NCBI GenBank assembly: GCA_021151605.1 | Contig: JAGKWZ010000326.1 | Location: 1-12,466, forward strand | DNA length: 12,466 bases | Direction of reading: 5' to 3' | Source of the DNA: Verrucomicrobiaceae bacterium | Lineage (GTDB): Bacteria > Verrucomicrobiota > Verrucomicrobiia > Verrucomicrobiales > Verrucomicrobiaceae | Shown here: one piece after another, positions 1 through 7,089 of the stretch | Numbering within the stretch: position 1 is the stretch's first letter | Layout: each line of letters begins with the position of its first letter | The notes under the pieces: generated by a model | What the model was told of the DNA's origin: nothing | Database searches by the model: none | What the model saw: the letters and a program-made list of their open reading frames with translations, nothing else | Translations under genes and position numbers: made by a program

Positions 1-944
1 CGCCCGCTCGCGGCGAAATGAAGCTCTCCGCTTTGCCACCGATGCCGAAAGTGCCCGCGCAAAGCTCCGGCCGCCTCGAATTCGCCCAATGGCTAACGCA
101 GCCCACGCATCCGCTCACCTCTCGCGTGATGGTGAACCGCCTCTGGCAGCATCTTTTCGGCGAAGGCCTCGTGCGCACGCCCGATGACTTCGGCATCACC
201 GGCGCCGATCCCACTCATCCCGAACTCCTCGACCATCTCGCCATCCGTTTCGTCGAAAACGGCTACAGCCTGAAGAAGATGATCCGCGCCATGATGCTGA
301 GTCGCACCTATCGACTTTCGTCGGGAAATTCGGAATTCGGAATTCGGAGTGCGGAATCCCAATCAAGCACCGCTCCGGCGTCAGCATCTGCCATTCCGCA
401 TTCCGAACTCCGCACTTCGCATTCATCGCATCCGGACGCAGGCAACAAGCTCTATTGGCGGATGAACGCTAAACGTCTGGAGTTGGAGCCCCTGCGTGAC
501 ACGCTGCTGCAACTCGCCGGACAACTTACCTTCGACCGCCCCGAAGGCATCCAAGTCGCCGGAAGCGGCGGCAAAGGCCGTCACGGCATCACGCGTGGTC
601 TGCTCGGCATCGAAGAGCCGTATCGCACCATCTACCTCCCCGTCGTCCGCGACAACATCCCCGAACTCTTCAGCACCTTCGACTTCCCCGGCCCCACCCA
701 AATCAAAGGCCAGCGCGATGTGACGACCGTCGCCCCGCAGGCCCTGTTCTTCATGAACAACCCCTTCGTGGAGGAAATCGCCGCTCAAATCGCCGAGAAG
801 GCCGGAAAAGACACGAAAGTCATCTACCACCTCCTTTTGGGCCGCGAACCCACTTCCGAAGAAATCACCGACGCACGCGATTTGGACGACCAAACGCTCG
901 TGCAGGCCCTGTTGGGCACCGCAGAGTTTCGATATGTATTCTAA
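1..944 (+). CDS. DUF1553 (PSD1-type) protein, 5' end outside window
   Basis: This is the C-terminal part of a DUF1553-family protein. The family is abundant in Planctomycetes and Verrucomicrobia and usually has an upstream DUF1549 domain and often a cytochrome-c-like domain. Its function is not established; a role in surface or polysaccharide metabolism is commonly guessed. The frame is open to the left edge, so the ATG at 18 is probably internal. Visible landmarks are RLEFAQWL, the SRVMVNRLWQHLFGEGLV block (about residues 35-52 from that Met), SRTYRL, LYWRMNAKRLE and PQALFFMNNPF near the end. Between SRTYRLSS and NKLYWRMN lies an unusual Ser/Ala-rich stretch of about 36 residues. It is encoded by a palindromic element (325-425), where relatives normally have only a short linker. 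The gene precedes a DUF1501 gene, the usual pairing. The family call is firm; the true start is not in the window. Confidence 0.88.
   Translation, partial: PARGEMKLSALPPMPKVPAQSSGRLEFAQWLTQPTHPLTSRVMVNRLWQHLFGEGLVRTPDDFGITGADPTHPELLDHLAIRFVENGYSLKKMIRAMMLSRTYRLSSGNSEFGIRSAESQSSTAPASASAIPHSELRTSHSSHPDAGNKLYWRMNAKRLELEPLRDTLLQLAGQLTFDRPEGIQVAGSGGKGRHGITRGLLGIEEPYRTIYLPVVRDNIPELFSTFDFPGPTQIKGQRDVTTVAPQALFFMNNPFVEEIAAQIAEKAGKDTKVIYHLLLGREPTSEEITDARDLDDQTLVQALLGTAEFRYVF
325..425. repeat. Imperfect palindromic element inside the DUF1553 coding frame
   Basis: The left arm (about 325-360) is built from repeats of the unit CGGAATT or CGGAGTG. The right arm (about 390-425) is its approximate reverse complement. 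The best core pairs 338-357 with 393-412, 20 positions with two mismatches. About 30 bp of unrelated sequence separates the arms. The element adds no stop and keeps the DUF1553 frame open. It encodes roughly 36 low-complexity residues between two conserved blocks. I infer an interspersed element inserted in frame. Confidence 0.7.
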
Positions 945-956
945 GCACCCATTTTC

Positions 957-1029
957 CACCACAGAGTTCACAGAGAGACACAGAGATCAGAATTCAGAAC
1001 CTCTGTGCTCCTCTGTGAACTCTGTGGTG
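957..1029. repeat. Long inverted repeat (hairpin) between DUF1553 and DUF1501 genes
   Basis: Arms 957-985 and 1001-1029 are 29 nt each and pair with three clustered mismatches. The outer 19 bp pair perfectly (CACCACAGAGTTCACAGAG against its complement). The loop is 15 nt and contains GAATTC. The element starts 12 nt after the DUF1553 stop and ends 17 nt before the DUF1501 ATG, filling nearly the whole gap. It has no U-tract, so it is not a classical intrinsic terminator. It may be an interspersed repeat, an RNA-processing or stability element, or an attenuator. Confidence 0.8.
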
Positions 1030-1046
1030 AATCCGAATTAAACCTT

Positions 1047-2396
1047 ATGACCACTCGTCGCGATCTTCTCCAATCCACCAGCGCAGGCTTTGGCTGGCTG
1101 GCGTTCAATGCGTTGCATCAGCAGTGGGCGAGTGCCGCGGCACCGCCGAAGACGATCAATCCGCTGGCACCCAAGGCCCCGCATTTCGCGGCGAAGGCCA
1201 AACGCGTGATCTTCATGTTCATGCAGGGCGGACCGAGCCATCTGGACACGTTTGATTACAAACCGGAGCTGGTGAAGGCGCAGGAGGCCAAAACGGCGAA
1301 GTACATGGGCACCGCGTTCGACTTCAAACCACGCGGCAAGAGTGGTCTCATGATCTCGGATGCGTTTCCCGAGCTTTCAAAGCACGCGGACGACCTTTGC
1401 CTCCTGAATGGCATGCAGACACGCACGAATGCGCATCAGATGGCCACGGTGGCGCTGCACATCGGCAGCGAGACGTTCGTGCGGCCTTCGATGGGTGCGT
1501 GGGTCGTCTATGGACTTGGCACCGAGGCCGAAGACCTGCCGGGCTTTGTCACGATCAATCCCGTGGCCGACACCGGCGGCGCGATGAATTACGGCAGCGC
1601 GTTTTTGCCCGCGAGCTTCCAGGGCACACGACTCAGCACCACCGGCGGTGGCGTCCCCGATCTCTCGAACGGCCGGCTCAGCGACGCGCAGCAGCGCAAA
1701 CAGATCGAATTCATCCAAAAAGCCAATCGCAGGCTCCTCGCAGGCGATCCGGGCAATCCCGAACTCGAAGGCATCATCCAGAGCTACGAACTCGCCTACA
1801 AAATGCAGACCAGCGTGCCCGACGTGCTCGATCTCGACAAGGAGCCGCAGCACATCCGAGACATGTACGGCATCGACGATGGCGAAACCGAGCGCTTCGG
1901 CACGCAGTGCCTCATGGCGCGTCGTTTGGCAGAGAAAGGGGTGCGCTTCATCCAGCTCACCAGCACCGGCTGGGACCACCATCAGCAACTCCGCGAAGGC
2001 ATCACGCGCCAAGCAGGCAGCATCGACAAACCCATCGCCGGCCTCATCGCCGACCTGAAGCAGCGCGACATGCTCAAAGACACCCTCATCCTCTGGGGCG
2101 GTGAATTTGGCCGTGGATCGAGCTACGACAACGAGCTCTACAACGGTCGCGGTCACAACGGCCGCGGCTACACCATGTGGATGGCCGGCGGTGGCGTGAA
2201 AGGCGGCTTCGCCTACGGCAGCACCAACGAAATGGGCGACACCGCCGAAACCGGCATCATCACGACTCACGATTTGCACGCCACCGTCCTCCATCTCCTC
2301 GGCATCAACCACGAACGCCTCACCTACCGCTACTCCGGCCGAAATTTCCGCCTCACCGACGTGCACGGCGAGGTAGCGAAGGACATTCTCGCTTGA
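1047..2396 (+). CDS. DUF1501 family protein, Tat-type signal
   Basis: A 449-residue member of the DUF1501 family (PF07394), which is related to the alkaline phosphatase/sulfatase superfamily and usually found with DUF1553 proteins in PVC bacteria. Its substrate is unknown. The N-terminus MTTRRDLLQ followed by a hydrophobic stretch (about residues 12-24) and an Ala-rich end resembles a Tat signal, so export is likely. Family blocks are FMFMQGGPSHLDTFD (56-70), the SDAFPELSKHADDLCLL region, GWDHH, LWGGEFGRG and GRGHNGRGYTMWMAGGGVKGG near the C-terminus. I chose the ATG at 1047 over an in-frame GTG at 1005. The GTG lies inside the hairpin's right arm and would add 14 unrelated residues before the twin arginines. 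No clear Shine-Dalgarno sequence precedes the ATG. The family call is very likely; the enzymatic role is unknown. Confidence 0.93.
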   Translation: MTTRRDLLQSTSAGFGWLAFNALHQQWASAAAPPKTINPLAPKAPHFAAKAKRVIFMFMQGGPSHLDTFDYKPELVKAQEAKTAKYMGTAFDFKPRGKSGLMISDAFPELSKHADDLCLLNGMQTRTNAHQMATVALHIGSETFVRPSMGAWVVYGLGTEAEDLPGFVTINPVADTGGAMNYGSAFLPASFQGTRLSTTGGGVPDLSNGRLSDAQQRKQIEFIQKANRRLLAGDPGNPELEGIIQSYELAYKMQTSVPDVLDLDKEPQHIRDMYGIDDGETERFGTQCLMARRLAEKGVRFIQLTSTGWDHHQQLREGITRQAGSIDKPIAGLIADLKQRDMLKDTLILWGGEFGRGSSYDNELYNGRGHNGRGYTMWMAGGGVKGGFAYGSTNEMGDTAETGIITTHDLHATVLHLLGINHERLTYRYSGRNFRLTDVHGEVAKDILA

Positions 2397-2437
2397 TGTG
2401 TTTGAGGCTTATTCGGGTGAGGGATGAATCCCCGTGA

Positions 2438-3820
2438 TTACGAAGCTGATCCGCCTTTGGCAGCCTCTTCCCAGAGGCGACGATAGTGATCCATCCGCTC
2501 CTTGATCCTGCCTTCCAGACCGTTCGTTGTCGGTTCGTAATACTGGCTGCCACCTTCCAGACAACGCTGTGGGACAAAGCCGCCCTCGTAGTCGTGGGGA
2601 TAGAGGTATCCCTCTCCGTGACCGAACTTCTTTGCTCCGGCATAGTGGCTGTCGCGCAGATGTTTTGGCACTGGCAGGGTGCGTCCACTTTTCACGTCGG
2701 CAAGGGCTGCGCCGATGGCTTTGGTGGCGCTGTTGCTCTTCGGTGCCGTGGCTAGATAGAGCACAGCATGAGAAAGGATGAGCTGCGCCTCAGGCATCCC
2801 GATGAACTCCACCGCCTGATGCGCGGCGACGGCCACACGGAGTGCATTGCTGTCAGCCAGTCCCACATCTTCACTCGCTGCGATGACGATTCGTCGCGAG
2901 ATGAAGCGGATGTCTTCGCCAGCGTAGAGCATCTTTGCCAGCCAGTAGATCGCAGCATCAGGATCACTGGCTCGGATGGATTTGATGAAGGCGCTCGCCG
3001 TGTCGTAATGAGCGTCACCATCGCCATCATAGACCACGGTCTTTTGCTGCACGCTCTCTTCAGCGGCGTGGAGGTCGATCACGATTGCCCCGTCTGCACT
3101 CGGCGGTGTCGAGAGTACGGCGAGATCGAGGGCGTTCAGGCATTTGCGTGCATCGCCATCGCAGACGGTGGCCAGATGCTTTCGCGCCTCAGGAGTGATC
3201 GTGGCGTTGGAGTTGCCGAGCCCGCGCTCTGTATCGCCCAAAGCGCGGTCGATCAGTCCCTCCAGATCCTCTAAAGTCAGGGGCTCCAGGGTGAAGATCT
3301 GGGATCGGCTCACCAGCGGGCTGTTGACGTAGAAGTAGGGATTGTGGGTCGTCGCCCCGATGAATCGGATCGTCCCACGCTCCAGATGCGGCAGCAGCAC
3401 GTCCTGCTGGGCTTTGTTGAAACGATGGATCTCATCCACAAACAGGATGGTGCCCTGGCCGTTGAGCTTGCGTTGAGCTGCCGCCGTCTCCGCCTCCTTG
3501 CGGATGTCTGCCACGCTGCTTTCGACTCCGCTCAGCGTCACGAACCTAGCCTTGGTCTCGTGCCCGATGATCGTCGCCAGTGTGGTCTTTCCCACGCCTG
3601 GAGGTCCGTAGAGGATGAGTGAAGAAAAACGGTCCGTCTGGATGGCCCGGCGCAGTAGTTTGCCTTCGCCGAGGATGTGGCTCTGGCCGGTGTACTCCGC
3701 CAGATTTCGTGGCCGCATACGAGCGGCCAAGGGTGCCCGTGGGTCCACCGATCCCGGCTGCGGCATCTCAGAGGGAGTGTGGGTGGCAAAGAGATCTTCG
3801 GGCATTGGAAAGGAGGCCAT
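2438..3820 (-). CDS. rarA: Replication-associated recombination protein A (RarA/MgsA AAA+ ATPase)
   Basis: A 460-residue AAA+ ATPase of the RarA/MgsA/WRNIP1 family, which acts at stalled replication forks with SSB and the clamp-loader machinery. E. coli RarA is 447 residues. Walker A is GPPGVGKTT (72-80), Walker B ILFVDEIHRF (125-134), and the sensor-1 region IGATTHNPYF is followed by a candidate arginine finger in VSRSQIF (about 170-176). The C-terminal half has the RarA signatures SASDPDAAIYWLAKML-like (starting RASDPDAA), FISRRIVIAASEDVGLAD and GYLYPHDYEGGFVPQ. The start at 3820 (MASFPMPEDLF) is preferred over Met at 3805 because a weak GAGAGG lies about 15 nt upstream. The same frame stays open upstream through the antisense of hisD, but that stretch has no RarA homology. 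It is divergent from hisD and convergent with the DUF1501 gene. Confidence 0.95.
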   Translation of the reverse strand: MASFPMPEDLFATHTPSEMPQPGSVDPRAPLAARMRPRNLAEYTGQSHILGEGKLLRRAIQTDRFSSLILYGPPGVGKTTLATIIGHETKARFVTLSGVESSVADIRKEAETAAAQRKLNGQGTILFVDEIHRFNKAQQDVLLPHLERGTIRFIGATTHNPYFYVNSPLVSRSQIFTLEPLTLEDLEGLIDRALGDTERGLGNSNATITPEARKHLATVCDGDARKCLNALDLAVLSTPPSADGAIVIDLHAAEESVQQKTVVYDGDGDAHYDTASAFIKSIRASDPDAAIYWLAKMLYAGEDIRFISRRIVIAASEDVGLADSNALRVAVAAHQAVEFIGMPEAQLILSHAVLYLATAPKSNSATKAIGAALADVKSGRTLPVPKHLRDSHYAGAKKFGHGEGYLYPHDYEGGFVPQRCLEGGSQYYEPTTNGLEGRIKERMDHYRRLWEEAAKGGSAS

Positions 3821-3864
3821 TAAGTGCCGTGAAACCCTCTCGCGGCAACTGAAGACGATCAGCG

Positions 3865-3882
3865 TCTCATTTTGAAATGAGA
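3865..3882. promoter_or_regulatory. Perfect palindrome in the rarA-hisD spacer, possible operator
   Basis: TCTCATTT, two bases (TG), then AAATGAGA form a perfect 8-bp dyad. It lies 45 nt upstream of the rarA start and 110 nt upstream of hisD. It is AT-rich in a GC-rich context, and its size fits a dimeric regulator site. No regulator is encoded nearby, so the role is inference. Confidence 0.35.
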
Positions 3883-3938
3883 TGCACTTTCGACCAAAGC
3901 CGTGGTCCCTTCGGCGATCTACGCCGCCGGGCCCCGCG

Positions 3939-3965
3939 TATAAATCGTCTATTGACGCTGCGTCA
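3939..3965 (+). promoter_or_regulatory. Possible hisD promoter -10 and adjacent small dyad
   Basis: TATAAA at 3939-3944 resembles a -10 hexamer and would give a leader of roughly 40 nt before the hisD ATG at 3992. No good -35 is visible. Just downstream is a short dyad, TGACG-CTG-CGTCA (3953-3965), which would fall near the transcript start. Both are weak motif matches. Confidence 0.25.
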
Positions 3966-3991
3966 TCCTGCGCCACCCAAGAACGACCACC

Positions 3992-5278
3992 ATGAAGATC
4001 CTCCGCCACTCTGACACCGACTGGAAACAGACTCTCGCCGCTCTCGACCGCCGCGCTGAGGCCAGCGATGCCGTGCGCGAGGTCGTGTCTGGCGTGATCA
4101 AAGCCATCCGCGAACGCGGGGACGCGGCGCTGACCGATTACACGGCGAAGTTTGACGGCGCTCAACTCACGCCCGAGATGCTTCGAGTCACGGCAGATGA
4201 GATCGATGCGGCGTGGAATTCCGCCTCGCCAGAACTCCGTGCAGCGCTGGAAGCCAGCCACCGGAACGTCTTTGATTTCTCCCGCAAAAGCATGCGCCAG
4301 GACTGGCACGGCCTGAATGAACAGGGCGGTGAGGTCGGCGAGGTGTATCATCCCTTTGAGCGCGTCGGCTGCTATGTGCCCGGCGGCACCGCGCCTCTGG
4401 TTTCCACCGCGATGATGACGGTGACGCTGGCCGCTGCGGCAGGCGTGCCGGAGATCGTGGTCTGCACGCCCTGTGGCCGCGATGGCACGGTGAATCCCGG
4501 TTTGCTCGCGGCTCTGAAGCTCGCTGGGGCAACGGAGGTCTATAAAGTCGGCGGAGCCCAGGCCATCGCGGCGCTGGCTTACGGCACGGAAACGATTGCC
4601 CCGGTGGCGAAGATCGTCGGCCCTGGAAACAGCTATGTGGTGGAGGCAAAACGCCAGTGCCTCGGCGCGGTGTCGATCGATCTTTTGCCCGGTCCGAGCG
4701 AGGTGCTGATCCTCGCGGACAAGAGCGGCGATCCTCGCTTCATCGCGGCGGATATTTTGGCGCAGGCCGAGCACGGCAAAGACAGTCAGGCGGGCTTCAT
4801 CACCGATGACGCGGCATTGCTCGATGCCGTGGTGGCTCAAGTGGACGCGCAGTGTGCGAGCCTGAGCCGACAGGCCCAGCTCGGCCCAGTGCTGGAAAAG
4901 GGCGTGTTCCTCATCCTCACCTCCACACTCGAAGAAGGCGCGCGGTTGGTGAATGCCTATGCGCCGGAGCATCTCTCTTTGATCACGGAACGCGAGAGCG
5001 ACATCCTGCCGCTGATTCGCACAGCGGGGGCGATCTTTCTCGGCAATCATTCGCCGGTAGCGGTGGGGGATTTCCTCGCAGGTCCGAGCCACACGCTGCC
5101 GACAGGTGGTGCAGGCAAATCCTTCCCTGGTCTGACCGTGGACATGTTCCAGCGCCGCACCAGCATCATCCGCCTCAGCCGCGAGGCCTGTGCAAAGTCG
5201 GAACCTGTGGTCCGCGCCTTTGCCGAAGTGGAAGGGCTCGACGCTCACGGACGCTCGGTGAGCATCCGGGGCGAGTGA
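3992..5278 (+). CDS. hisD: Histidinol dehydrogenase
   Basis: A 428-residue histidinol dehydrogenase, the last two NAD-dependent oxidations of histidine biosynthesis (L-histidinol to L-histidine). It is a cytosolic zinc homodimer. Key residues fall almost exactly at E. coli HisD numbering: Q258 and H261 (AQAEHGKD), the catalytic pair E326/H327 (APEHLSL), D360 (VGDFLAGPSHTLPT) and H419 (EGLDAHGRSV). Other signatures are VGCYVPGGTAPLVSTAMM and KIVGPGNSYV. Length and both ends match the family. The ATG at 3992 is preceded by only a weak AAGAA. No other his gene is in the window, so it appears to be transcribed alone, divergent from rarA and convergent with the YwaF-like gene. Confidence 0.98.
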   Translation: MKILRHSDTDWKQTLAALDRRAEASDAVREVVSGVIKAIRERGDAALTDYTAKFDGAQLTPEMLRVTADEIDAAWNSASPELRAALEASHRNVFDFSRKSMRQDWHGLNEQGGEVGEVYHPFERVGCYVPGGTAPLVSTAMMTVTLAAAAGVPEIVVCTPCGRDGTVNPGLLAALKLAGATEVYKVGGAQAIAALAYGTETIAPVAKIVGPGNSYVVEAKRQCLGAVSIDLLPGPSEVLILADKSGDPRFIAADILAQAEHGKDSQAGFITDDAALLDAVVAQVDAQCASLSRQAQLGPVLEKGVFLILTSTLEEGARLVNAYAPEHLSLITERESDILPLIRTAGAIFLGNHSPVAVGDFLAGPSHTLPTGGAGKSFPGLTVDMFQRRTSIIRLSREACAKSEPVVRAFAEVEGLDAHGRSVSIRGE

Positions 5279-5306
5279 TCGCTTACTTTAAACGGCGCGC
5301 GATCAC
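5275..5306. terminator. Stem-loop over the hisD / membrane-protein convergent ends
   Basis: GTGATCGC (5275-5282) and GCGATCAC (5299-5306) form a perfect 8-bp stem with a 16-nt loop. The left arm contains the hisD stop codon and the loop contains the stop of the oppositely oriented gene. The position suits a shared bidirectional terminator, but there is no clear U-tract. Confidence 0.35.
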
Positions 5307-5966
5307 GAAGGGCAGATTCAGCAGCGAGTAAAAGACCATGCTCAGCGCGATGAGGCTGCCGATGTACCATGGCCACGGCCCGAGGTGGTCCATGAGGCTG
5401 GCGTTCTCCGGCTTATGGCAGAGGAAGGCGTAGTTCGTGTGCAGCAGGGCATTCAGAGAGCCGATCACGGCAGCGTAAAGCATCGTCACCCCAAACATCC
5501 GCAGCACAGCTCCGGCACGCGGGGGGCATTTCATGGAGGTCACCACATGCAGCGAGGTCACCACGACTCCCGCGTGCAGGAGGAAGAAGGCAAAGAAGCG
5601 CGGATCGGGGAAGTCCACCTTCAGGTTTGGCGTGAGCAACCCCTGAAGCGTGCCTGCCAGACCAAAGAAATAAACGATCTCACAGGCCAGCCGATGCCTC
5701 GACCAAAGAGCTACCGCTCCACTGATCGATGCGATGTCGCAGTAGTGGAAAGGCAGGCCGTTGTTCAGATCCAGATCCCCAGCCTGCCTGTGAAACAAAG
5801 TCGCCGCAGGCCAGGAGAGCAGCAGCAGCGAGCCGAGCACACGCTCCAGAATCACCGCCACTCCAGGCCACCAGCGGCGAGCGGCGGCAAGGGTGAACCA
5901 CAGGCAGACCGTGAGCAAAAGCACCGTCTGATGACTCGGGCTAAAGGCGACGAAGGGAGCGGACAT
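5283..5966 (-). CDS. TIGR02206 / YwaF-like integral membrane protein
   Basis: A 227-residue polytopic membrane protein of the TIGR02206 (Bacillus YwaF-like) family, of unknown function. About six or seven hydrophobic segments are visible. Family motifs are FSPSHQ near the N-terminus (8-13), LPFHYCDIASI (71-81), EIVYFFGLAGTLQGLLTP (96-113), the NYAFLCHKPENASLMDHLGPWPWY block (178-201) and a C-terminal LLNLPF. The ATG at 5966 is preferred to an upstream in-frame start at 6011, because the family begins just before the FxPxH motif and the longer version would overlap the preceding gene. AGAAG lies about 8 nt upstream. The stop of the peroxiredoxin-like gene is 14 nt upstream, so the two were probably co-transcribed. 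Confidence 0.88.
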   Translation of the reverse strand: MSAPFVAFSPSHQTVLLLTVCLWFTLAAARRWWPGVAVILERVLGSLLLLSWPAATLFHRQAGDLDLNNGLPFHYCDIASISGAVALWSRHRLACEIVYFFGLAGTLQGLLTPNLKVDFPDPRFFAFFLLHAGVVVTSLHVVTSMKCPPRAGAVLRMFGVTMLYAAVIGSLNALLHTNYAFLCHKPENASLMDHLGPWPWYIGSLIALSMVFYSLLNLPFVIARRLK

Positions 5967-5980
5967 GTAGGGCTTCTGGA

Positions 5981-6433
5981 TCAGAGTTTCGGTTCGTTGC
6001 CTGGCTTCCACTTGATGCCACAGCCGCTGCTGGGCCGCTGCGGATCGATCGGCGGTTCGCCCGCCAGCATCCGACGCATCGCCTCACGCAAATCCGCACC
6101 CGTGACGGGCTGGGAGTTCCTCGGACGGGAGGAGTCAAACTGGCCGCAGTAGGCGAGCTTCAGCTCACCATCGAAGAGGTAGAAGTCCGGCGTGCAGGCG
6201 GCGACATAGGCATGAGCCACACTTTGATCTGCATCGACGAGGTAAGGGAAAGTCCAGCCATGCTGCGCGGCGAACTCGATCATCTTTTCCGGCGCATCCG
6301 CAGGATAGCGGGCTATGTCGTTGGAGTAGCAGAAGCGGACAAGCCTGGAAGTGGAAAGACGCGGACAAGCCACATTTGGCTTCGTTACCAATCTCGGCTT
6401 TTGCCTTGCCTCATTCAAAAGTTTAAGAGACAT
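5981..6433 (-). pseudogene. Peroxiredoxin/thioredoxin-like protein lacking its catalytic N-terminus
   Basis: From SNDIARYPADAPEKM onward (5981-6325) the product matches the C-terminal part of thioredoxin-fold, AhpC/TSA-like redox proteins of about 190 residues. It carries AACTPDFYLFD, GQFDSSRPRNSQPVTGADLR and the terminal GCGIKWKPGNEP. In intact relatives about 70 residues, including the catalytic Cys motif (typically NHCPYV), come before SND. Here they are replaced by unrelated sequence (6326-6433) carrying a direct repeat and a hairpin. I looked for the missing motif in other frames upstream and did not find it, and the plus-strand TPM gene begins at 6442. The possible start at 6433 gives 150 residues without redox cysteines. 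It is probably a 5'-truncated pseudogene; a repurposed fragment is less likely. Confidence 0.75.
6326..6410. repeat. Candidate interspersed repeat at the truncated 5' end of the peroxiredoxin gene
   Basis: GCGGACAAGCC occurs twice in direct orientation (6335-6345 and 6361-6371). The second copy runs into a hairpin, AAGCCA-CATT-TGGCTT (6367-6382). The segment sits exactly where homology to the redox family stops. The outer boundaries are not visible, so the extent given is approximate. The interspersed-repeat interpretation is inference. Confidence 0.4.
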
Positions 6434-6441
6434 TAACCAAC

Positions 6442-7089
6442 ATGAAGTGCCCGCATTGCAGCCTCCCAATCGCGTCAGACCAGACGGCCTGCGCGGGTTG
6501 CGGCTTTTCGGCGTCGGCCATCCGGGCCTACCTCGGCGCGGACTGGGTGCGGCTGGAGCGGATCACGGATGTGGCTGGGCGGCTGAACCTGCGCGAGACA
6601 CGCCATCTGGAAACCGTGCTGGATGAGTTCGAGCGGCGCTTCCCCCAGTGCTTCATGGCGGCCTACATCGGCGTGCTTCCGGACACTTTGACACTGACTG
6701 ACCTTGGCTTCTGGCTGATCAATCACGGAGCCTTTCAGACTCACCAGATCTCCCGGCGCAATGACTTTGCCATCGTGCTGCTGATCGATCCCCTGCGCCA
6801 GCAGGCTGGTTTTACTGTGGGCTATGCCCTGGAGCAGGCGCTGCCAGAGCGGGTGCTTCTTTCGATCCTGAATAAGCTCAATCGTTCGCTGCACCAGGGG
6901 GCCTTTGGCACAGCCATCGAGCGTGCCAGCCATTTGGTCGATAAAGCCCTGCGCACCGCTGGGAAGCGAGAGCCACGACGGCCCGAAAGCGCACCGACGG
7001 TCGTGGGAGATGCCTCCGACCTGGGCCTCCAAAGCCTCCGACCTCCCACACGCCAACTGCCCCGCCCCCATGCAGGCCAAAAATCATGA
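6442..7089 (+). CDS. TPM-domain protein with N-terminal zinc ribbon
   Basis: A 215-residue protein that starts with a zinc-ribbon knuckle pair, C3-x2-C6 and C17-x2-C20. A TPM-like domain (PF04536, YgcG/TLP18.3/MOLO1 fold) follows at about residues 38-172. Supporting segments are RHLETVLDEFERRFP, AAYIGVLPDTLTLTDLGFWLINHG, DFAIVLLIDPLRQQAGFTVGYALEQALP and a final helix GTAIERASHLVDKAL. TPM domains are linked to membrane-protein quality control or photosystem repair, but bacterial roles vary. There is no signal peptide, so it is probably cytosolic. The tail (about 173-215) is Pro/Arg-rich and low in complexity. No Shine-Dalgarno sequence is visible; a weak TTGCCT...TTTAAG promoter-like pair lies at 6401-6427. 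Its 3' end overlaps the next gene by 20 bp, which suggests translational coupling. Confidence 0.8.
   Translation: MKCPHCSLPIASDQTACAGCGFSASAIRAYLGADWVRLERITDVAGRLNLRETRHLETVLDEFERRFPQCFMAAYIGVLPDTLTLTDLGFWLINHGAFQTHQISRRNDFAIVLLIDPLRQQAGFTVGYALEQALPERVLLSILNKLNRSLHQGAFGTAIERASHLVDKALRTAGKREPRRPESAPTVVGDASDLGLQSLRPPTRQLPRPHAGQKS

Noticed and set aside
1377..2366. Long minus-strand open frame opposite the DUF1501 gene
   Set aside because: Low-complexity Val/Ala/Glu translation typical of antisense shadow frames; the plus-strand DUF1501 protein explains the region.
2421..2432. GGGAT-GA-ATCCC mini-hairpin between the DUF1501 and rarA stops
   Set aside because: The stem is too short and has no U-tract on either strand to support a terminator call.
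3810..3820. Strong Shine-Dalgarno-like AAAGGAGG on the plus strand
   Set aside because: No plausible plus-strand start or coding frame follows; it is simply the complement of the first rarA codons.
3912..3926. CGGCG-ATCTA-CGCCG hairpin upstream of hisD as an attenuator
   Set aside because: It lies upstream of the likely -10, has no leader peptide with His codons and no terminator U-tract.
3821..5248. Open frame continuing upstream of rarA for about 475 codons, antisense to hisD
   Set aside because: It is a GC-rich shadow frame: hisD on the other strand is complete with all catalytic residues, the extension has no RarA-family content, and normal RarA length is reached from the start at 3820.
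6905..7069. N-terminal extension of the signal-peptide protein into the TPM gene
   Set aside because: It would overlap 165 bp more of a real gene and place a hydrophilic stretch before an obvious signal peptide; starts at 7070 or 7106 fit better.
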